Assembly: GCF_014635305.1 (NCBI RefSeq)
Contig: NZ_BMCS01000001.1
Coordinates: 1,798,001 to 1,862,000 of the forward strand
Length of the DNA stretch: 64,000 nt
Reading direction: 5' to 3'
Source: Williamsia phyllosphaerae
GTDB taxonomy: Bacteria; Actinomycetota; Actinomycetes; Mycobacteriales; Mycobacteriaceae
This document shows positions 1-8,108 of this stretch, one piece after another (positions within the stretch are counted from its first letter, which is position 1; each line of letters starts with the position of its first letter). Position numbers and translations under genes: made by a program. The notes under the pieces were generated by a model. The model made no database searches. It was not told the DNA's origin and saw only the letters and a program-made list of their open reading frames with translations.

Positions 1-1214
1 GGTGCGCGTTCCAGGGACTGAACTCGTTGCCGGTTCCGGGTGCGCAGGGCACCGGGGACGGGTCGTACGAGATCACCGCGCTCATCCCGAACGCCGCGAA
101 CCTGGTGCAGAACGCACCCGTGCTGATGAACGACGCGACCGTGGGCAGCGTCGGCAAGATCTCGGTGCGCAACTGGAAGGCGCTCGTCACCATCCGCCTC
201 GACAAGGGCACCCAGGTGCCCAACGGGTCGCATGTGATGGTCGGGCTCACCAGCGTGCTGGGTTCGCTCAACCTGCAGGTGGTCCAGCCGGACAAGCCGA
301 CCGGCGGGATGATGAAGGCCGGCCAGGAGATCCCGCTGACGGCCTGCCCCGAGCAGGAGAACATCGAGACCCCGTCGAACGTCACCCCGGTGGCCGACAT
401 CAACTCCGCACAGCAGGTGGCGCAGTGCACCTACCCCACCGTCGAGCAGGTGCTCAGCTCGCTGTCGGTGGTCCTCAACGGCGGTGGGCTGTCGCAGATC
501 GGTGACGTCGTCCACGAACTCAACGACACCCTCGCAGGCCGACAGGACGTCATCCGCAACCTCGTCCCGCGACTGAACACGCTGGTGTCGGATCTGGACA
601 AGCAGCGCGCGAACATCATCTCCGCCGTCGAGGGTCTGGATCGATTGAGCCGCAACTTCAACGAGCAGTCGCCGACCATCGAACGCGCACTGGACGACGG
701 TCCGAAGATCTTGAAGCTCCTCGTCGATCAGCGGGTCAACCTGACCGACGCGCTGGCTTCGGTGGGCCGTCTCAGTCGGACCACCGACGACATCCTCAAG
801 GCCAACGGCGAGAACATCGAGACGATCGTGCGCAACCTGTCGCCGGTGCTCGACCAACTCCAGGACAGCGGGACGTCGCTGACGCAGTCGCTGAACATCC
901 TCGTGACGTTCCCGTTCGCGGAGTCGGTCATCCCGAAGATCGTCAAGGGCGACTACGTCAACGCTGTCATCAACCTCGACCTGACCAACGGCCGACTCGG
1001 CCGCGGTGCCTTCGCGAGCCTGGGTGCGGGCGCTCCCGCGGCCGTCTACGGACCGGAGGCGGTCCTGGGCACGTCGGCGGGTGCGGCCAAGCGCGGGGCC
1101 AACCCGTTCACCGCACCCCTGACCGACGGTGATGATGCCGGAGCCCCCGCACCGAAAACATCCGCACCGAAGACCCCTGCACCGAAGACGACCACACCGA
1201 AGGCGGGCCGATGA
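1..1214 (+). CDS. mceE: MCE family lipoprotein MceE (5' truncated by window edge)
   Basis: This is the C-terminal 403 residues of an Mce family protein, read from base 3 to the TGA at 1212-1214. The first visible residue is Cys followed by AFQGLNSLPVPG, the pattern after the lipobox cysteine of MceE-type (LprK-like) proteins, so nearly the whole mature lipoprotein is present and only the signal peptide is missing. An MCE/MlaD domain follows (VGSVGKI region), then a helical DUF3407-like part and a low-complexity tail with repeated APKT units. Mce proteins form the cell-wall shaft of ATP-driven lipid importers. It overlaps mceF by ATGA, so translation is coupled. The subclass (Mce1-4) cannot be fixed from this part alone; the KstR-type site at 6341 makes the sterol-type Mce4 attractive but unproven. 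Confidence 0.9.
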   Translation, partial: CAFQGLNSLPVPGAQGTGDGSYEITALIPNAANLVQNAPVLMNDATVGSVGKISVRNWKALVTIRLDKGTQVPNGSHVMVGLTSVLGSLNLQVVQPDKPTGGMMKAGQEIPLTACPEQENIETPSNVTPVADINSAQQVAQCTYPTVEQVLSSLSVVLNGGGLSQIGDVVHELNDTLAGRQDVIRNLVPRLNTLVSDLDKQRANIISAVEGLDRLSRNFNEQSPTIERALDDGPKILKLLVDQRVNLTDALASVGRLSRTTDDILKANGENIETIVRNLSPVLDQLQDSGTSLTQSLNILVTFPFAESVIPKIVKGDYVNAVINLDLTNGRLGRGAFASLGAGAPAAVYGPEAVLGTSAGAAKRGANPFTAPLTDGDDAGAPAPKTSAPKTPAPKTTTPKAGR

Positions 1215-2629
1215 CCATCTCCCGCTTCGTACGCATCCAGCTGATCATCTTCTCGATCATCACCGTGGTCTCGCTGATCGCGGTGAGTGTCTTCTACATC
1301 CAGGTGCCCGCGCTGTTCGGCATCGGCCGATACACGGTCAAGGTGGACCTGCCGAGCACCGGCGGGATCTATCAGAACGCCAACGTCACCTACCGCGGCG
1401 TCACGGTCGGCAAGGTCGAGTCGGTCACCCTGAACTCGGCGGGCGTCCGGGCCACGTTGTCCATCGACAGCGACCGCCACATCCCCCAGTCGTCGAGCGC
1501 GTCGGTGCAGAGCGTCTCCGCCGTCGGCGAGCAGTTCGTCCAGTTCACCCCCGACCCGGGCAGCAGCGAACGCGGCAATCTCACCGACGGGTCGGTGGTT
1601 CGCAACGGGACTGTGCCGGTGGAGGTCTCGACCCTGCTCGATCAGACCAACGCCCTCCTCGCCAAGGTGCAGTCGACCAAGCTGCGGCGGGTGATGAACG
1701 AGGCGTTCAACGCGTTCAACGGATCCGGTGAGGACCTGCAGCGTCTGCTCGACTCGCTCACCCTGTTCGCCGACGAGGCCAACAAGAACTCCGATCAGAC
1801 CGTCGCGTTGATCGAACAGGCCGCGCCGCTGCTCGAGACGCAGACCGCGACCGTCGGTGCGATCCGGCAGTGGACGTCGAACGTGGCGCAGGTGACCGAT
1901 CAGATCCGGGCCAACGACCCCGAGTTGCGCGACATCCTGAGCAAGGGCCCCGGCACGACGAACCAGGCGCAGGAGCTGTTCGCGTCGATGGACCAGACGC
2001 TGCCACTGCTGTTCGACAACCTCGCCACCGCGGGGCGGACGCTGGCGGTGTATCTGCCCAACCTGCAGCAGGTCATGGTGCTCTATCCGCGGCTGATCCA
2101 GGCGCTCATCACGGCCGTCAACACCGAGGACCCGCGCAAGGGCGCCAACGTCGACTTCGCCCTGGGGTTCCAGGATCCCGGCACCTGCACGGTGGGCTTC
2201 CTACCCGCGTCGGAGCGACGCCCGGCGTCGGTGACGACAGCGCGAGACCTCCCGCCGGGACTGCTCTGTCGCGTCCCGCAGGACTCCAACGTCGGCGTAC
2301 GCGGCGCACGTAACTTCCCGTGCGCGGAGTTCCCGGGACGGCGCGCGGCCACCCCCGCCGAATGCGCGACCGGCTACAAGCCGCTGGCCGAGAACGTGCC
2401 CTTCCCGCAGGGCCTGCCCGGAGTGCGCAACCTGCCCGACGGTCAGCTCACGCCGGCCACCCCGTCGTCGTTCGACGGAGCGCCCGCGGTCTACGGCGCG
2501 GCGTACGATCCGGTGTCAGGGGATGCGATCGGTCCGGACGGCAAGACCTACAACGTCGGGTCCGCAGACGGCGCCGCGCAAGGAGGAACCGCCACATGGC
2601 AGGGCCTGATCACGGGAACAGTGAAGTGA
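1211..2629 (+). CDS. mceF: MCE family protein MceF
   Basis: A 472-residue Mce protein, last of the six mce subunits. An N-terminal hydrophobic anchor spans about residues 8-30, followed by the MCE domain (YTVKVDLPSTGG, TYRGVTVGKV, about 40-115), a long helical region, and a Gly/Pro/Asp-rich C-terminus ending TWQGLITGTVK, typical of MceF. The start ATG overlaps the mceE stop. It sits directly before two Mce-associated proteins, the standard order mceE-mceF-mas-mas. It would act with the other Mce subunits, YrbE permeases and the MceG ATPase in uptake of a lipid or sterol across the mycomembrane. Family assignment is firm; the substrate is inferred. Confidence 0.93.
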   Translation: MTISRFVRIQLIIFSIITVVSLIAVSVFYIQVPALFGIGRYTVKVDLPSTGGIYQNANVTYRGVTVGKVESVTLNSAGVRATLSIDSDRHIPQSSSASVQSVSAVGEQFVQFTPDPGSSERGNLTDGSVVRNGTVPVEVSTLLDQTNALLAKVQSTKLRRVMNEAFNAFNGSGEDLQRLLDSLTLFADEANKNSDQTVALIEQAAPLLETQTATVGAIRQWTSNVAQVTDQIRANDPELRDILSKGPGTTNQAQELFASMDQTLPLLFDNLATAGRTLAVYLPNLQQVMVLYPRLIQALITAVNTEDPRKGANVDFALGFQDPGTCTVGFLPASERRPASVTTARDLPPGLLCRVPQDSNVGVRGARNFPCAEFPGRRAATPAECATGYKPLAENVPFPQGLPGVRNLPDGQLTPATPSSFDGAPAVYGAAYDPVSGDAIGPDGKTYNVGSADGAAQGGTATWQGLITGTVK

Positions 2630-3501
2630 CCTCGAACGAGGTGAAGCCGGTGCCCCGCGGCACCGCACGCCGTCGAGTCCGCCGACCGGCCGGTCCGCCG
2701 GCGGCCGAGGGGACCGCGGCACGGTCGGTGTCGGCGTCCACCGGACCCCGCACGAACCAGTCGGCGCCGCGAAAGACGGCCCCGATCAACCAGATCCGTC
2801 GGAAGAAGTCGACGCCGGCCGCGCAACCGGCGGTCGAGGCCGCCGACACCGGTACCGTCACCGACACGACGTCGCCGGAGGCCGCGCCGCAGCGATCCGG
2901 TGCCGCGATGTCCTACCGCGAGCGTCGTCGCGCAGGGTCGCCGACCGACACCGGCGCACGGGTGGTCAAGAAGCGGGCGGACCGTTCGCGTCTCGGTCTC
3001 GCACTCGCCGGTGTCGTCGCGGGCGTGCTCATCGTCGGGCTCGTGGTGGCGTCGGTGCTGTTCGCGACGGGCACCGATCGGATCGACGACCGGGCCGCGC
3101 AGCGCGCGCAGTACTCGGCGTTCGCCCGTCAGATGATCGTGAACCTGACGTCGTTGAGCCCTACCACCATCGACCAGGTGACCAACACCTTCGAGACCAA
3201 GACCAGCGGCAAGGCACTCGAGCAACTGCAACAGTCGCTGCAGCAGACGACCGATCTCGTGAAGTCGCAGGGCGTCACCACGAAGGGGACGATCCTGTCC
3301 GACGCGGTCGTCGACAGTGACGCCGACTCGGCGACGGTGATGTTGGTGTCGGGGTGGACGATGGACACCCCGCCGCCCGCTGCGGGTGCCGCGCCGCCGC
3401 CGGCCGATCAGGGTCCGGTGGTCCAGACGTTCCGGTGGAAGGTCAGCATCACCATGATCAATGGTGAGATGAAGATGGACAACGTCGAGTGGGTGACGTG
3501 A
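2596..3501 (+). CDS. Mce-associated membrane protein (first)
   Basis: A 301-residue protein. The frame is open further upstream, but the ATG at 2596 has a strong ribosome site (AAGGAGGA, 2580-2587) and is taken as the start; it lies inside the 3' end of mceF. The N-terminal 130 residues are Arg/Pro/Ala-rich and probably cytoplasmic. One membrane helix follows (LALAGVVAGVLIVGLVVASV, about residues 137-156), then an extracytoplasmic alpha+beta domain with the SNTF2-like pattern of Mce-associated (Mas) proteins, ending in DNVEWVT. Mas proteins stabilise or assist Mce transporters. The stop codon overlaps the next start (TGATG). Confidence 0.82.
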   Translation: MAGPDHGNSEVTSNEVKPVPRGTARRRVRRPAGPPAAEGTAARSVSASTGPRTNQSAPRKTAPINQIRRKKSTPAAQPAVEAADTGTVTDTTSPEAAPQRSGAAMSYRERRRAGSPTDTGARVVKKRADRSRLGLALAGVVAGVLIVGLVVASVLFATGTDRIDDRAAQRAQYSAFARQMIVNLTSLSPTTIDQVTNTFETKTSGKALEQLQQSLQQTTDLVKSQGVTTKGTILSDAVVDSDADSATVMLVSGWTMDTPPPAAGAAPPPADQGPVVQTFRWKVSITMINGEMKMDNVEWVT

Positions 3502-4118
3502 TGGCCGACTCGACGAGCGTCTGGAAGTCGACGCGTGTGCGCATCGTCGGCGCCGTCATGGTCGCGCTGCTCCTGGCCGGCGCGGTCGCGGCGACCGTGC
3601 TCGGTCTGCGGTACGCCGGATCGCGTTCCGACGAGGACGCCCGCTCCGCCGCGCTCGACGCCGGGAAGCGCTACGCCACGGTGATGTTCGGGTTCACCCC
3701 GGCTGATGTCGACGAGAACGTCGCGCAGGCGAAGGCCGCGCTGGTCGGTGACGCCCGCAAGACCTACGACGGCATCATGTCCAGCAGCGACCTGTCGGCC
3801 GAGGTCAAGAAGCAGAACGTGCGCTCGGCGGTGTCGATCCAGGAGGCCGGGGTCGTCTCGAGCAACGCCGATCGTGCCGTCGTGTTGATCTTCATGAACC
3901 AGTCGGTGACCCGCGGTCAGACCGAGCTGGTCCGCGTTGAACCCAGCCGAGTTCAGTACTCGATGCGCAAGTCGGGTGATCGGTGGCTGATCGACGACAT
4001 CCAGGTCATCACCGACAACTCCCTGCGCGACAAGCTGCACCTGGGGCCGGCGCCCGCCGCGGCCGCGACCCCGAGCGTGACGCCGCCGGCGCCGGCACCC
4101 ACGAGCGGCGTCAGCTGA
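3501..4118 (+). CDS. Mce-associated membrane protein (second)
   Basis: A 205-residue protein with an N-terminal membrane anchor (VRIVGAVMVALLLAGAVAAT, about residues 12-31) and an extracytoplasmic SNTF2-like domain ending in GDRWLIDDIQVIT, the signature of the second Mce-associated protein of mce operons. The start chosen is the ATG overlapping the previous stop by one base; an in-frame GTG three bases upstream is also possible. The Ala/Pro-rich tail is variable in the family. It closes the mce operon; the next gene is convergent and overlaps by 8 bp. Confidence 0.82.
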   Translation: MADSTSVWKSTRVRIVGAVMVALLLAGAVAATVLGLRYAGSRSDEDARSAALDAGKRYATVMFGFTPADVDENVAQAKAALVGDARKTYDGIMSSSDLSAEVKKQNVRSAVSIQEAGVVSSNADRAVVLIFMNQSVTRGQTELVRVEPSRVQYSMRKSGDRWLIDDIQVITDNSLRDKLHLGPAPAAAATPSVTPPAPAPTSGVS

Positions 4119-4728
4119 TGCCGACGAGATCGACGACGAACACGAGGGTCGAGCCGCCGGGGATCTCCCCCTGGGGCTGATCGCCGTATCCGAGTGCGGG
4201 CGGGATGACGATCTCGCGGCGACTGCCGATCTTCATGCCGGTAATGCCCTGTGTGAATCCGGGGACCACCTCGGCCAGCGAGAAGCTGGTCGGTTCCCCG
4301 CCGCGCTGCCAGGTGCCGTCGAACACCTTGCCGTTGCTGTACAGCGCGCCCGTGTACTGGACGTTCACCGTGTCCGAGGCCACCGCGGTCCTGCCCTCAC
4401 CGGTGACCAGGTCGGAGATGACGAGCCCGGCGGGCGGGTTGGCACCGCCGACCCCGATGATCGGCTCCTTCTTCAGGTCGGTGGAGTTCTGTGTGATGGC
4501 CGGAATGCCGGCCGAGCCCGAGACGCCGCTGCTCGGCGGTGCGGCCGCAGGCGTGGTGGGTTCGACGGCCGTGGTGTCGGTGGTGTCGGCAGCTGCGGTG
4601 GTGGTCGCGGCAGACGACGACGACGCGTCCGACGAATCGGAATCACCGCACGCGGCAGCGACACTCACCGCCACACACAGGGCCATGACGGAACTCGAGA
4701 TCTTGAGACTGCGGCGCACGGGGATCAC
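4111..4728 (-). CDS. FKBP-type peptidyl-prolyl cis-trans isomerase, lipoprotein
   Basis: A 205-residue protein starting at GTG 4728 (MIPVRRSLKISS). A lipoprotein signal peptide ends at AAACGDSD (Cys about residue 26), followed by a Ser/Thr/Ala-rich linker of about 45 residues and a C-terminal FKBP domain (VNVQYTGALYSNGKVFDGTW, VPGFTQGITGMKIGSRREIV, PPALGYGDQ, LVFVVDLVGI). The hydrophobic pocket residues typical of active FKBPs (Y, F, D, V, Y) are recognisable. It probably assists folding of exported proteins at the outer face of the membrane. The frame stays open upstream into the dehydrogenase region, but that part is antisense shadow. There is no strong ribosome site. Confidence 0.88.
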   Translation of the reverse strand: MIPVRRSLKISSSVMALCVAVSVAAACGDSDSSDASSSSAATTTAAADTTDTTAVEPTTPAAAPPSSGVSGSAGIPAITQNSTDLKKEPIIGVGGANPPAGLVISDLVTGEGRTAVASDTVNVQYTGALYSNGKVFDGTWQRGGEPTSFSLAEVVPGFTQGITGMKIGSRREIVIPPALGYGDQPQGEIPGGSTLVFVVDLVGIS

Positions 4729-4790
4729 TTTCGACGGGGACGATGGTCGCCTCCAAGCTACGTGTTCACCCCGTGCGTGCAGTGGGGGGA

Positions 4791-6293
4791 TCAGACCTGT
4801 GGGGTGTAGCCCATCGGCAGGATGATCGACTTGTGCTCCAGGTAGGACTCGAGGCCCTCCTTGCCGTTCTCGCGGCCGATCCCGGAGTTCTTGTAGCCGC
4901 CGAACGGCGACGACGGGTCGATGGCGTACCAGTTGATGCCCAGGGTGCCGGTGCGGATCTTCGATGCGATCTCGAGGCCGCGTTCGACGTCGGCGGTCCA
5001 GATCGCCCCGGCCAGACCGTATTCGGAGTCGTTGGCGATGTCGATCGCCTCCTCGACGGTGTCGTAGTCGATGACCGAGAGCACCGGGCCGAAGATCTCC
5101 TCCTGGGCGATGGCCATGTCGTTGGTGACGCCGGTGAAGACAGTCGGGCTCAGGAAGTATCCGGAGTCGAGGCCCTCGGGGCGGCTGCCGTCGAGTGCCG
5201 GGGTGGCACCAGCCTCCTTGCCGAGCCTGATGTAGTTCTCCACCTTGTCGCGCTGCTTGGAGGTGATCAGGGGGCCGAGCTTGGCCTCGGGATCGCTCGG
5301 CACGCCGGGCGTCATGGTCTTCGCGGCGGCGATCACCGCCTCGACGATCTCGTCGCGACGTGCGCGGGGCACCAGGATGCGGGTCTGCGCGACGCAGGCC
5401 TGACCGTTGTTGAACAGGCCGTAGAACGCGAGCATGCCCGCGATCTCGTCGATGTTGGCGTCGTCGAGGACGATGGCGGCGGACTTGCCGCCGAGTTCGA
5501 GTGAGCACCGCTTGAGCTGCTCGCCGCACGCCGCGCCGATCGCACGGCCGGCGGCGGTGGACCCGGTGAAGGTGATCTTGTCGACCTGCGGGTGGTTCAC
5601 GAGAGCCTTGCCGGTCTCGACCCCACCGGTGACGACCGACAGCACGCCGTCGGGCACGCCGGCCTCGGAGAAGATCTCGCACAGGACGAAGGCGCTCAGA
5701 GGTGTCTCGGGCGCGGGCTTGAGGACGACGGAACATCCCGCGGCCAGTGCCGGTCCGAGCTTGTTGCACAGCAGGAACAGGGGGACGTTCCACGCGGTGA
5801 TCGCACCGACGACGCCGACCGCCTCACGCTGGATCTTCGTCTGTCCGAACAGTCCGGTCCGGTACTCCACCCAGGGGTACTCGCGCGCGGCCTCGGCGTA
5901 GGCGCGGAGCACGCCGGTGCCCGGAAGCTGTTGCAGCGTGGCGATGTCCATCTGACTCGCGCCCATCTCGGCCGACACCAGGGAGCCGATGACACCCATC
6001 CGCGCGTCGATGAGATCGGCGACCTTGGCGATCACGTCGGCGCGTTCGGCCGGGGTCTTGTCGGCCCAGACGCCGGAGTCGAAGGCGGCGCGGGCGGCGG
6101 CGACGGCGGTGTCGACGTCGGTGGCGTCGCCGTGCGGAGCGCTGCCGACGCGCTCGCCGGTGGCGGGGGAGAAGACCTCGAGCACGTCGGTGGAGTGCGG
6201 TGCCTCCCACTGTCCGCCGATGTAGAGCTTGTCGTAGTCGTACGAGCCGGTGCCCGCGGTGTCGGGGGCGGCGGTGTCGACGGTGTCGGTCAT
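4791..6293 (-). CDS. Aldehyde dehydrogenase, NAD(P)+-dependent, KstR-type promoter
   Basis: A 500-residue aldehyde dehydrogenase (typical length 480-510), oxidising an aldehyde to the acid with NAD(P)+. Visible motifs are the cofactor loop FTGSTAAGRAIG, the general-base Glu in LELGGKSAA, the catalytic Cys in NNGQACVAQTRI, and EEIFGPVLSV near the end. The ATG at 6293 is preceded by TGGAGTGCTCCA, itself a small palindrome (6294-6305) that contains the ribosome-site GGAG. A perfect KstR-type operator lies 48 bp upstream, so the gene is probably induced during sterol/steroid catabolism. The substrate is unknown; a steroid side-chain or propionate-pathway aldehyde would fit the context. Convergent with the mce operon apart from the FKBP gene. 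Confidence 0.92.
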   Translation of the reverse strand: MTDTVDTAAPDTAGTGSYDYDKLYIGGQWEAPHSTDVLEVFSPATGERVGSAPHGDATDVDTAVAAARAAFDSGVWADKTPAERADVIAKVADLIDARMGVIGSLVSAEMGASQMDIATLQQLPGTGVLRAYAEAAREYPWVEYRTGLFGQTKIQREAVGVVGAITAWNVPLFLLCNKLGPALAAGCSVVLKPAPETPLSAFVLCEIFSEAGVPDGVLSVVTGGVETGKALVNHPQVDKITFTGSTAAGRAIGAACGEQLKRCSLELGGKSAAIVLDDANIDEIAGMLAFYGLFNNGQACVAQTRILVPRARRDEIVEAVIAAAKTMTPGVPSDPEAKLGPLITSKQRDKVENYIRLGKEAGATPALDGSRPEGLDSGYFLSPTVFTGVTNDMAIAQEEIFGPVLSVIDYDTVEEAIDIANDSEYGLAGAIWTADVERGLEIASKIRTGTLGINWYAIDPSSPFGGYKNSGIGRENGKEGLESYLEHKSIILPMGYTPQV

Positions 6294-6340
6294 TGGAGTG
6301 CTCCAGTGCAGTTGTGGCGTGGTCCCTGTCACACCAATAC

Positions 6341-6354
6341 TAGAACAGGTTCCA
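6341..6354. promoter_or_regulatory. KstR-type operator
   Basis: The 14-mer TAGAACAGGTTCCA fits TNNAACNNGTTNNA, the consensus of the TetR-family cholesterol regulator KstR, at every fixed position. It lies 48 bp before the aldehyde dehydrogenase start. Seen in sequence; binding is inferred. Confidence 0.7.
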
Positions 6355-6381
6355 ATTTTGCCAACCCCTGTTGCCTGTGGA

Positions 6382-7044
6382 TCAGTCCAGCAGCTGGAAC
6401 TGGATGGCCGCGGTGACCGACTCGACCGCCTCGGCCAAGACGCCGATCCGTTCCTGGGCCGAGGGCGCGGCGAGGATCGCATACCGATCGGCCTGGCCCA
6501 GCGGTACCTGGCCGGCCCATCGGAACGCCCGGTCGACGTCGCCGTAGACGGTGTCGTCGAACTGCGCCTCGGTGCGCCCGGCCGTGCGGACCAACTCGAA
6601 CAGGGCGCGGATGTCCTCGGCGACCTCCGCGTACAGGGTCTCGAGCGACGCCTGTTCGAGGGCGGTCACCGATTCGTCGGGAAACGGCTCGACGGTGGCC
6701 ATCGGGTAGGGGTCGTCGGGCAGCCACTCCACCACGCGCAGGCGATCGGCGCCGACGCACCGCAGCAGTGCCCGGCCGTCGTCCTTGATGTGATGCTCGA
6801 CGATCGTCGCCTCGGTGGCCACCATGTGCCGTTCGTCGCCGCCGCCGAGTTCGCGTCCCCGCGCGATCAGCACGACGCCGAAGGAGGGTTCGGGCGCTTC
6901 GAGACAGGCCGCGAGCATCTCGCGATACCTCGGTTCGAAGATCTGCAGCGGCAGGATCTCGCCGGGTAGCAACGCCATGCCGAGCGGGAACATGGGGAGC
7001 GGCGTCCCGGAGGGCGCAGCCGCCTCTCCGGAAGGTTCTGCCAT
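6382..7044 (-). CDS. LON peptidase N-terminal (substrate-binding) domain protein
   Basis: A 220-residue protein that is essentially one Lon-N (PUA-like) domain, with no AAA+ or protease domain. Diagnostic stretches are LPMFPLGMALLPGEILPLQIFEPRYR near the N-terminus and GVVLIARGRELGG. Stand-alone Lon-N proteins are common in actinobacteria; their role is unproven but may concern substrate recognition or RNA/protein binding. The start ATG at 7044 has a TACCGT hexamer 7 nt upstream, so the mRNA may be leaderless. Divergent from the methyltransferase, 84 bp away. Confidence 0.85.
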   Translation of the reverse strand: MAEPSGEAAAPSGTPLPMFPLGMALLPGEILPLQIFEPRYREMLAACLEAPEPSFGVVLIARGRELGGGDERHMVATEATIVEHHIKDDGRALLRCVGADRLRVVEWLPDDPYPMATVEPFPDESVTALEQASLETLYAEVAEDIRALFELVRTAGRTEAQFDDTVYGDVDRAFRWAGQVPLGQADRYAILAAPSAQERIGVLAEAVESVTAAIQFQLLD

Positions 7045-7051
7045 GTGGTCA

Positions 7052-7057
7052 ACGGTA
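7052..7057 (-). promoter_or_regulatory. -10 element (TACCGT), leaderless Lon-N gene
   Basis: TACCGT on the minus strand ends 7 nt before the ATG at 7044. Supports that start over longer readings. Confidence 0.45.
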
Positions 7058-7116
7058 GCGGCGCCGCGCTGATTCGGCCAGGCACCGTCGGTGGCGGCCC
7101 GACCCGTTTCTGCGCC

Positions 7117-7122
7117 TACCCT
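7117..7122 (+). promoter_or_regulatory. -10 element (TACCCT), leaderless methyltransferase
   Basis: TACCCT ends 6 nt before ATG 7129, favouring that start over a GTG 84 bp upstream. Confidence 0.45.
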
Positions 7123-7128
7123 GCGGAC

Positions 7129-7797
7129 ATGGACGACATCGAACGGGCCGCGCTTCGTACGACGTATGACGTCGTCGCCGAATCGTACGCAAACCTGTTG
7201 CCGGACTGTTCGTTCGAGGCGGACGTGGACATCGCGATGATCGACCACTTTATCGAACTGGCCCCGGGTCGCCGCATCCTCGACGCCGGATGCGGAGCCG
7301 GGCGGATAGTGTCACATCTGAAGTCGCTGAACCCTGAACTGAGGGTGTCGGGGGTCGACCTGTCGGAGGAGATGGTTCGCAGGACCCTGGCGCGGGGTGC
7401 GGCCGACGACGTCGTCCAGGGGGATCTGTCCCGGCTCCCCCACACAGACGGCCGCTTCGACGGGGTCCTGGCGTGGTACTCGATCATCCATTTCTCGCCG
7501 GACGACCTGATCGGGCCGCTCGCCGAGTTCCGTCGGGTTCTCCGGCCGGGCGGCGTCGTTCTCGTCGCGTTCCAGGCGGGAACCGGTCGTCGCAACATCA
7601 CGCGGGCCTACGGTCACGACGTCGACATGACGGCATTCCGGCACTCCGCGGAGGACGTCGTGGAGGCGATGCGGGCCGTGGGTCTCGAGACCGTCGCACG
7701 TCTCGAGCGGGCCGCACGCCCGGTGGATGCCCACCCGCAGGGCTTCGTCGTCGGGCGGCGATCCGACGACAGCGTGGCGGGCGTCAGCTCGGTTTGA
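7129..7797 (+). CDS. Class I SAM-dependent methyltransferase
   Basis: A 222-residue methyltransferase. Motif I is ILDAGCGAGRIV (SAM-binding glycine loop), the acidic residue after strand 2 is in VSGVDLSEEM, motif II is around DGVLAWYSIIHF, and the post-motif LRPGGVVLVAFQ is typical of Methyltransf_11/25 proteins. It methylates an unidentified small molecule or lipid. The start is set by ATG 7129 with an adjacent -10 hexamer; upstream codons (from 7045) would overlap the divergent promoter. The 3' end overlaps mhuD, convergently, by 14 bp. Confidence 0.85.
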   Translation: MDDIERAALRTTYDVVAESYANLLPDCSFEADVDIAMIDHFIELAPGRRILDAGCGAGRIVSHLKSLNPELRVSGVDLSEEMVRRTLARGAADDVVQGDLSRLPHTDGRFDGVLAWYSIIHFSPDDLIGPLAEFRRVLRPGGVVLVAFQAGTGRRNITRAYGHDVDMTAFRHSAEDVVEAMRAVGLETVARLERAARPVDAHPQGFVVGRRSDDSVAGVSSV

Positions 7798-8089
7798 CGT
7801 CCAGCACGACCTCGAACTCCAGGAGCGACGCACCGCTCGACACGGGGTTCGCGCGCTCACCCGCGTGGGCGGCGCGGGCGGGGCCGTCGGCCCAGGCGGC
7901 GAACGCCTCCTCGGTCTCCCACTGCGTCACCACGAAGTAGCGGTCCTCGCCCTTGGTGGGTCGCAGCAGTTGGAAGCCCAGGAACCCGGGTGTCCCGTCG
8001 ACGCTGTGGGCGCGGTTGCCGAAGCGCTTCTCCAGCTCAGGGCCTGCGCCGTCGGGAACCGAGATTGCGTTGATCTTCACGACTGCCAT
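7784..8089 (-). CDS. mhuD: Mycobilin-type heme-degrading monooxygenase MhuD
   Basis: A 101-residue ABM-fold protein almost certainly orthologous to M. tuberculosis MhuD (Rv3592), which opens heme and releases iron without CO, giving mycobilin. With the start at ATG 8089 (MAVVKINAI) the known key residues fall at the same numbers: Asn7, Arg26, Trp66 and the heme ligand His75. The C-terminal GASLLEFEVVLDV is also conserved. It lets the cell use heme as an iron source. A -10 hexamer lies 7 nt upstream and overlaps the divergent hydrolase promoter. No IdeR box is evident. The frame extends 6 codons upstream, but the residue numbering supports 8089. Confidence 0.95.
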   Translation of the reverse strand: MAVVKINAISVPDGAGPELEKRFGNRAHSVDGTPGFLGFQLLRPTKGEDRYFVVTQWETEEAFAAWADGPARAAHAGERANPVSSGASLLEFEVVLDVKPS

Positions 8090-8095
8090 GGTCGC

Positions 8096-8102
8096 TATCG
8101 TA
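8096..8102. promoter_or_regulatory. Overlapping divergent -10 elements (mhuD and hydrolase)
   Basis: Seven bases, TATCGTA, contain TATCGT on the plus strand (8096-8101, 7 nt before GTG 8109) and TACGAT on the minus strand (8102-8097, 7 nt before ATG 8089). Both genes would be leaderless and share one symmetrical promoter core. Confidence 0.5.
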
Positions 8103-8108
8103 TCCACC

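Noticed and set aside
4729..5793. Upstream part of a 560-codon minus-strand open frame ending at the FKBP gene
   Set aside because: It lies in another frame of the aldehyde dehydrogenase and has Arg-rich, motif-free sequence; only the last 205 codons are the FKBP lipoprotein.
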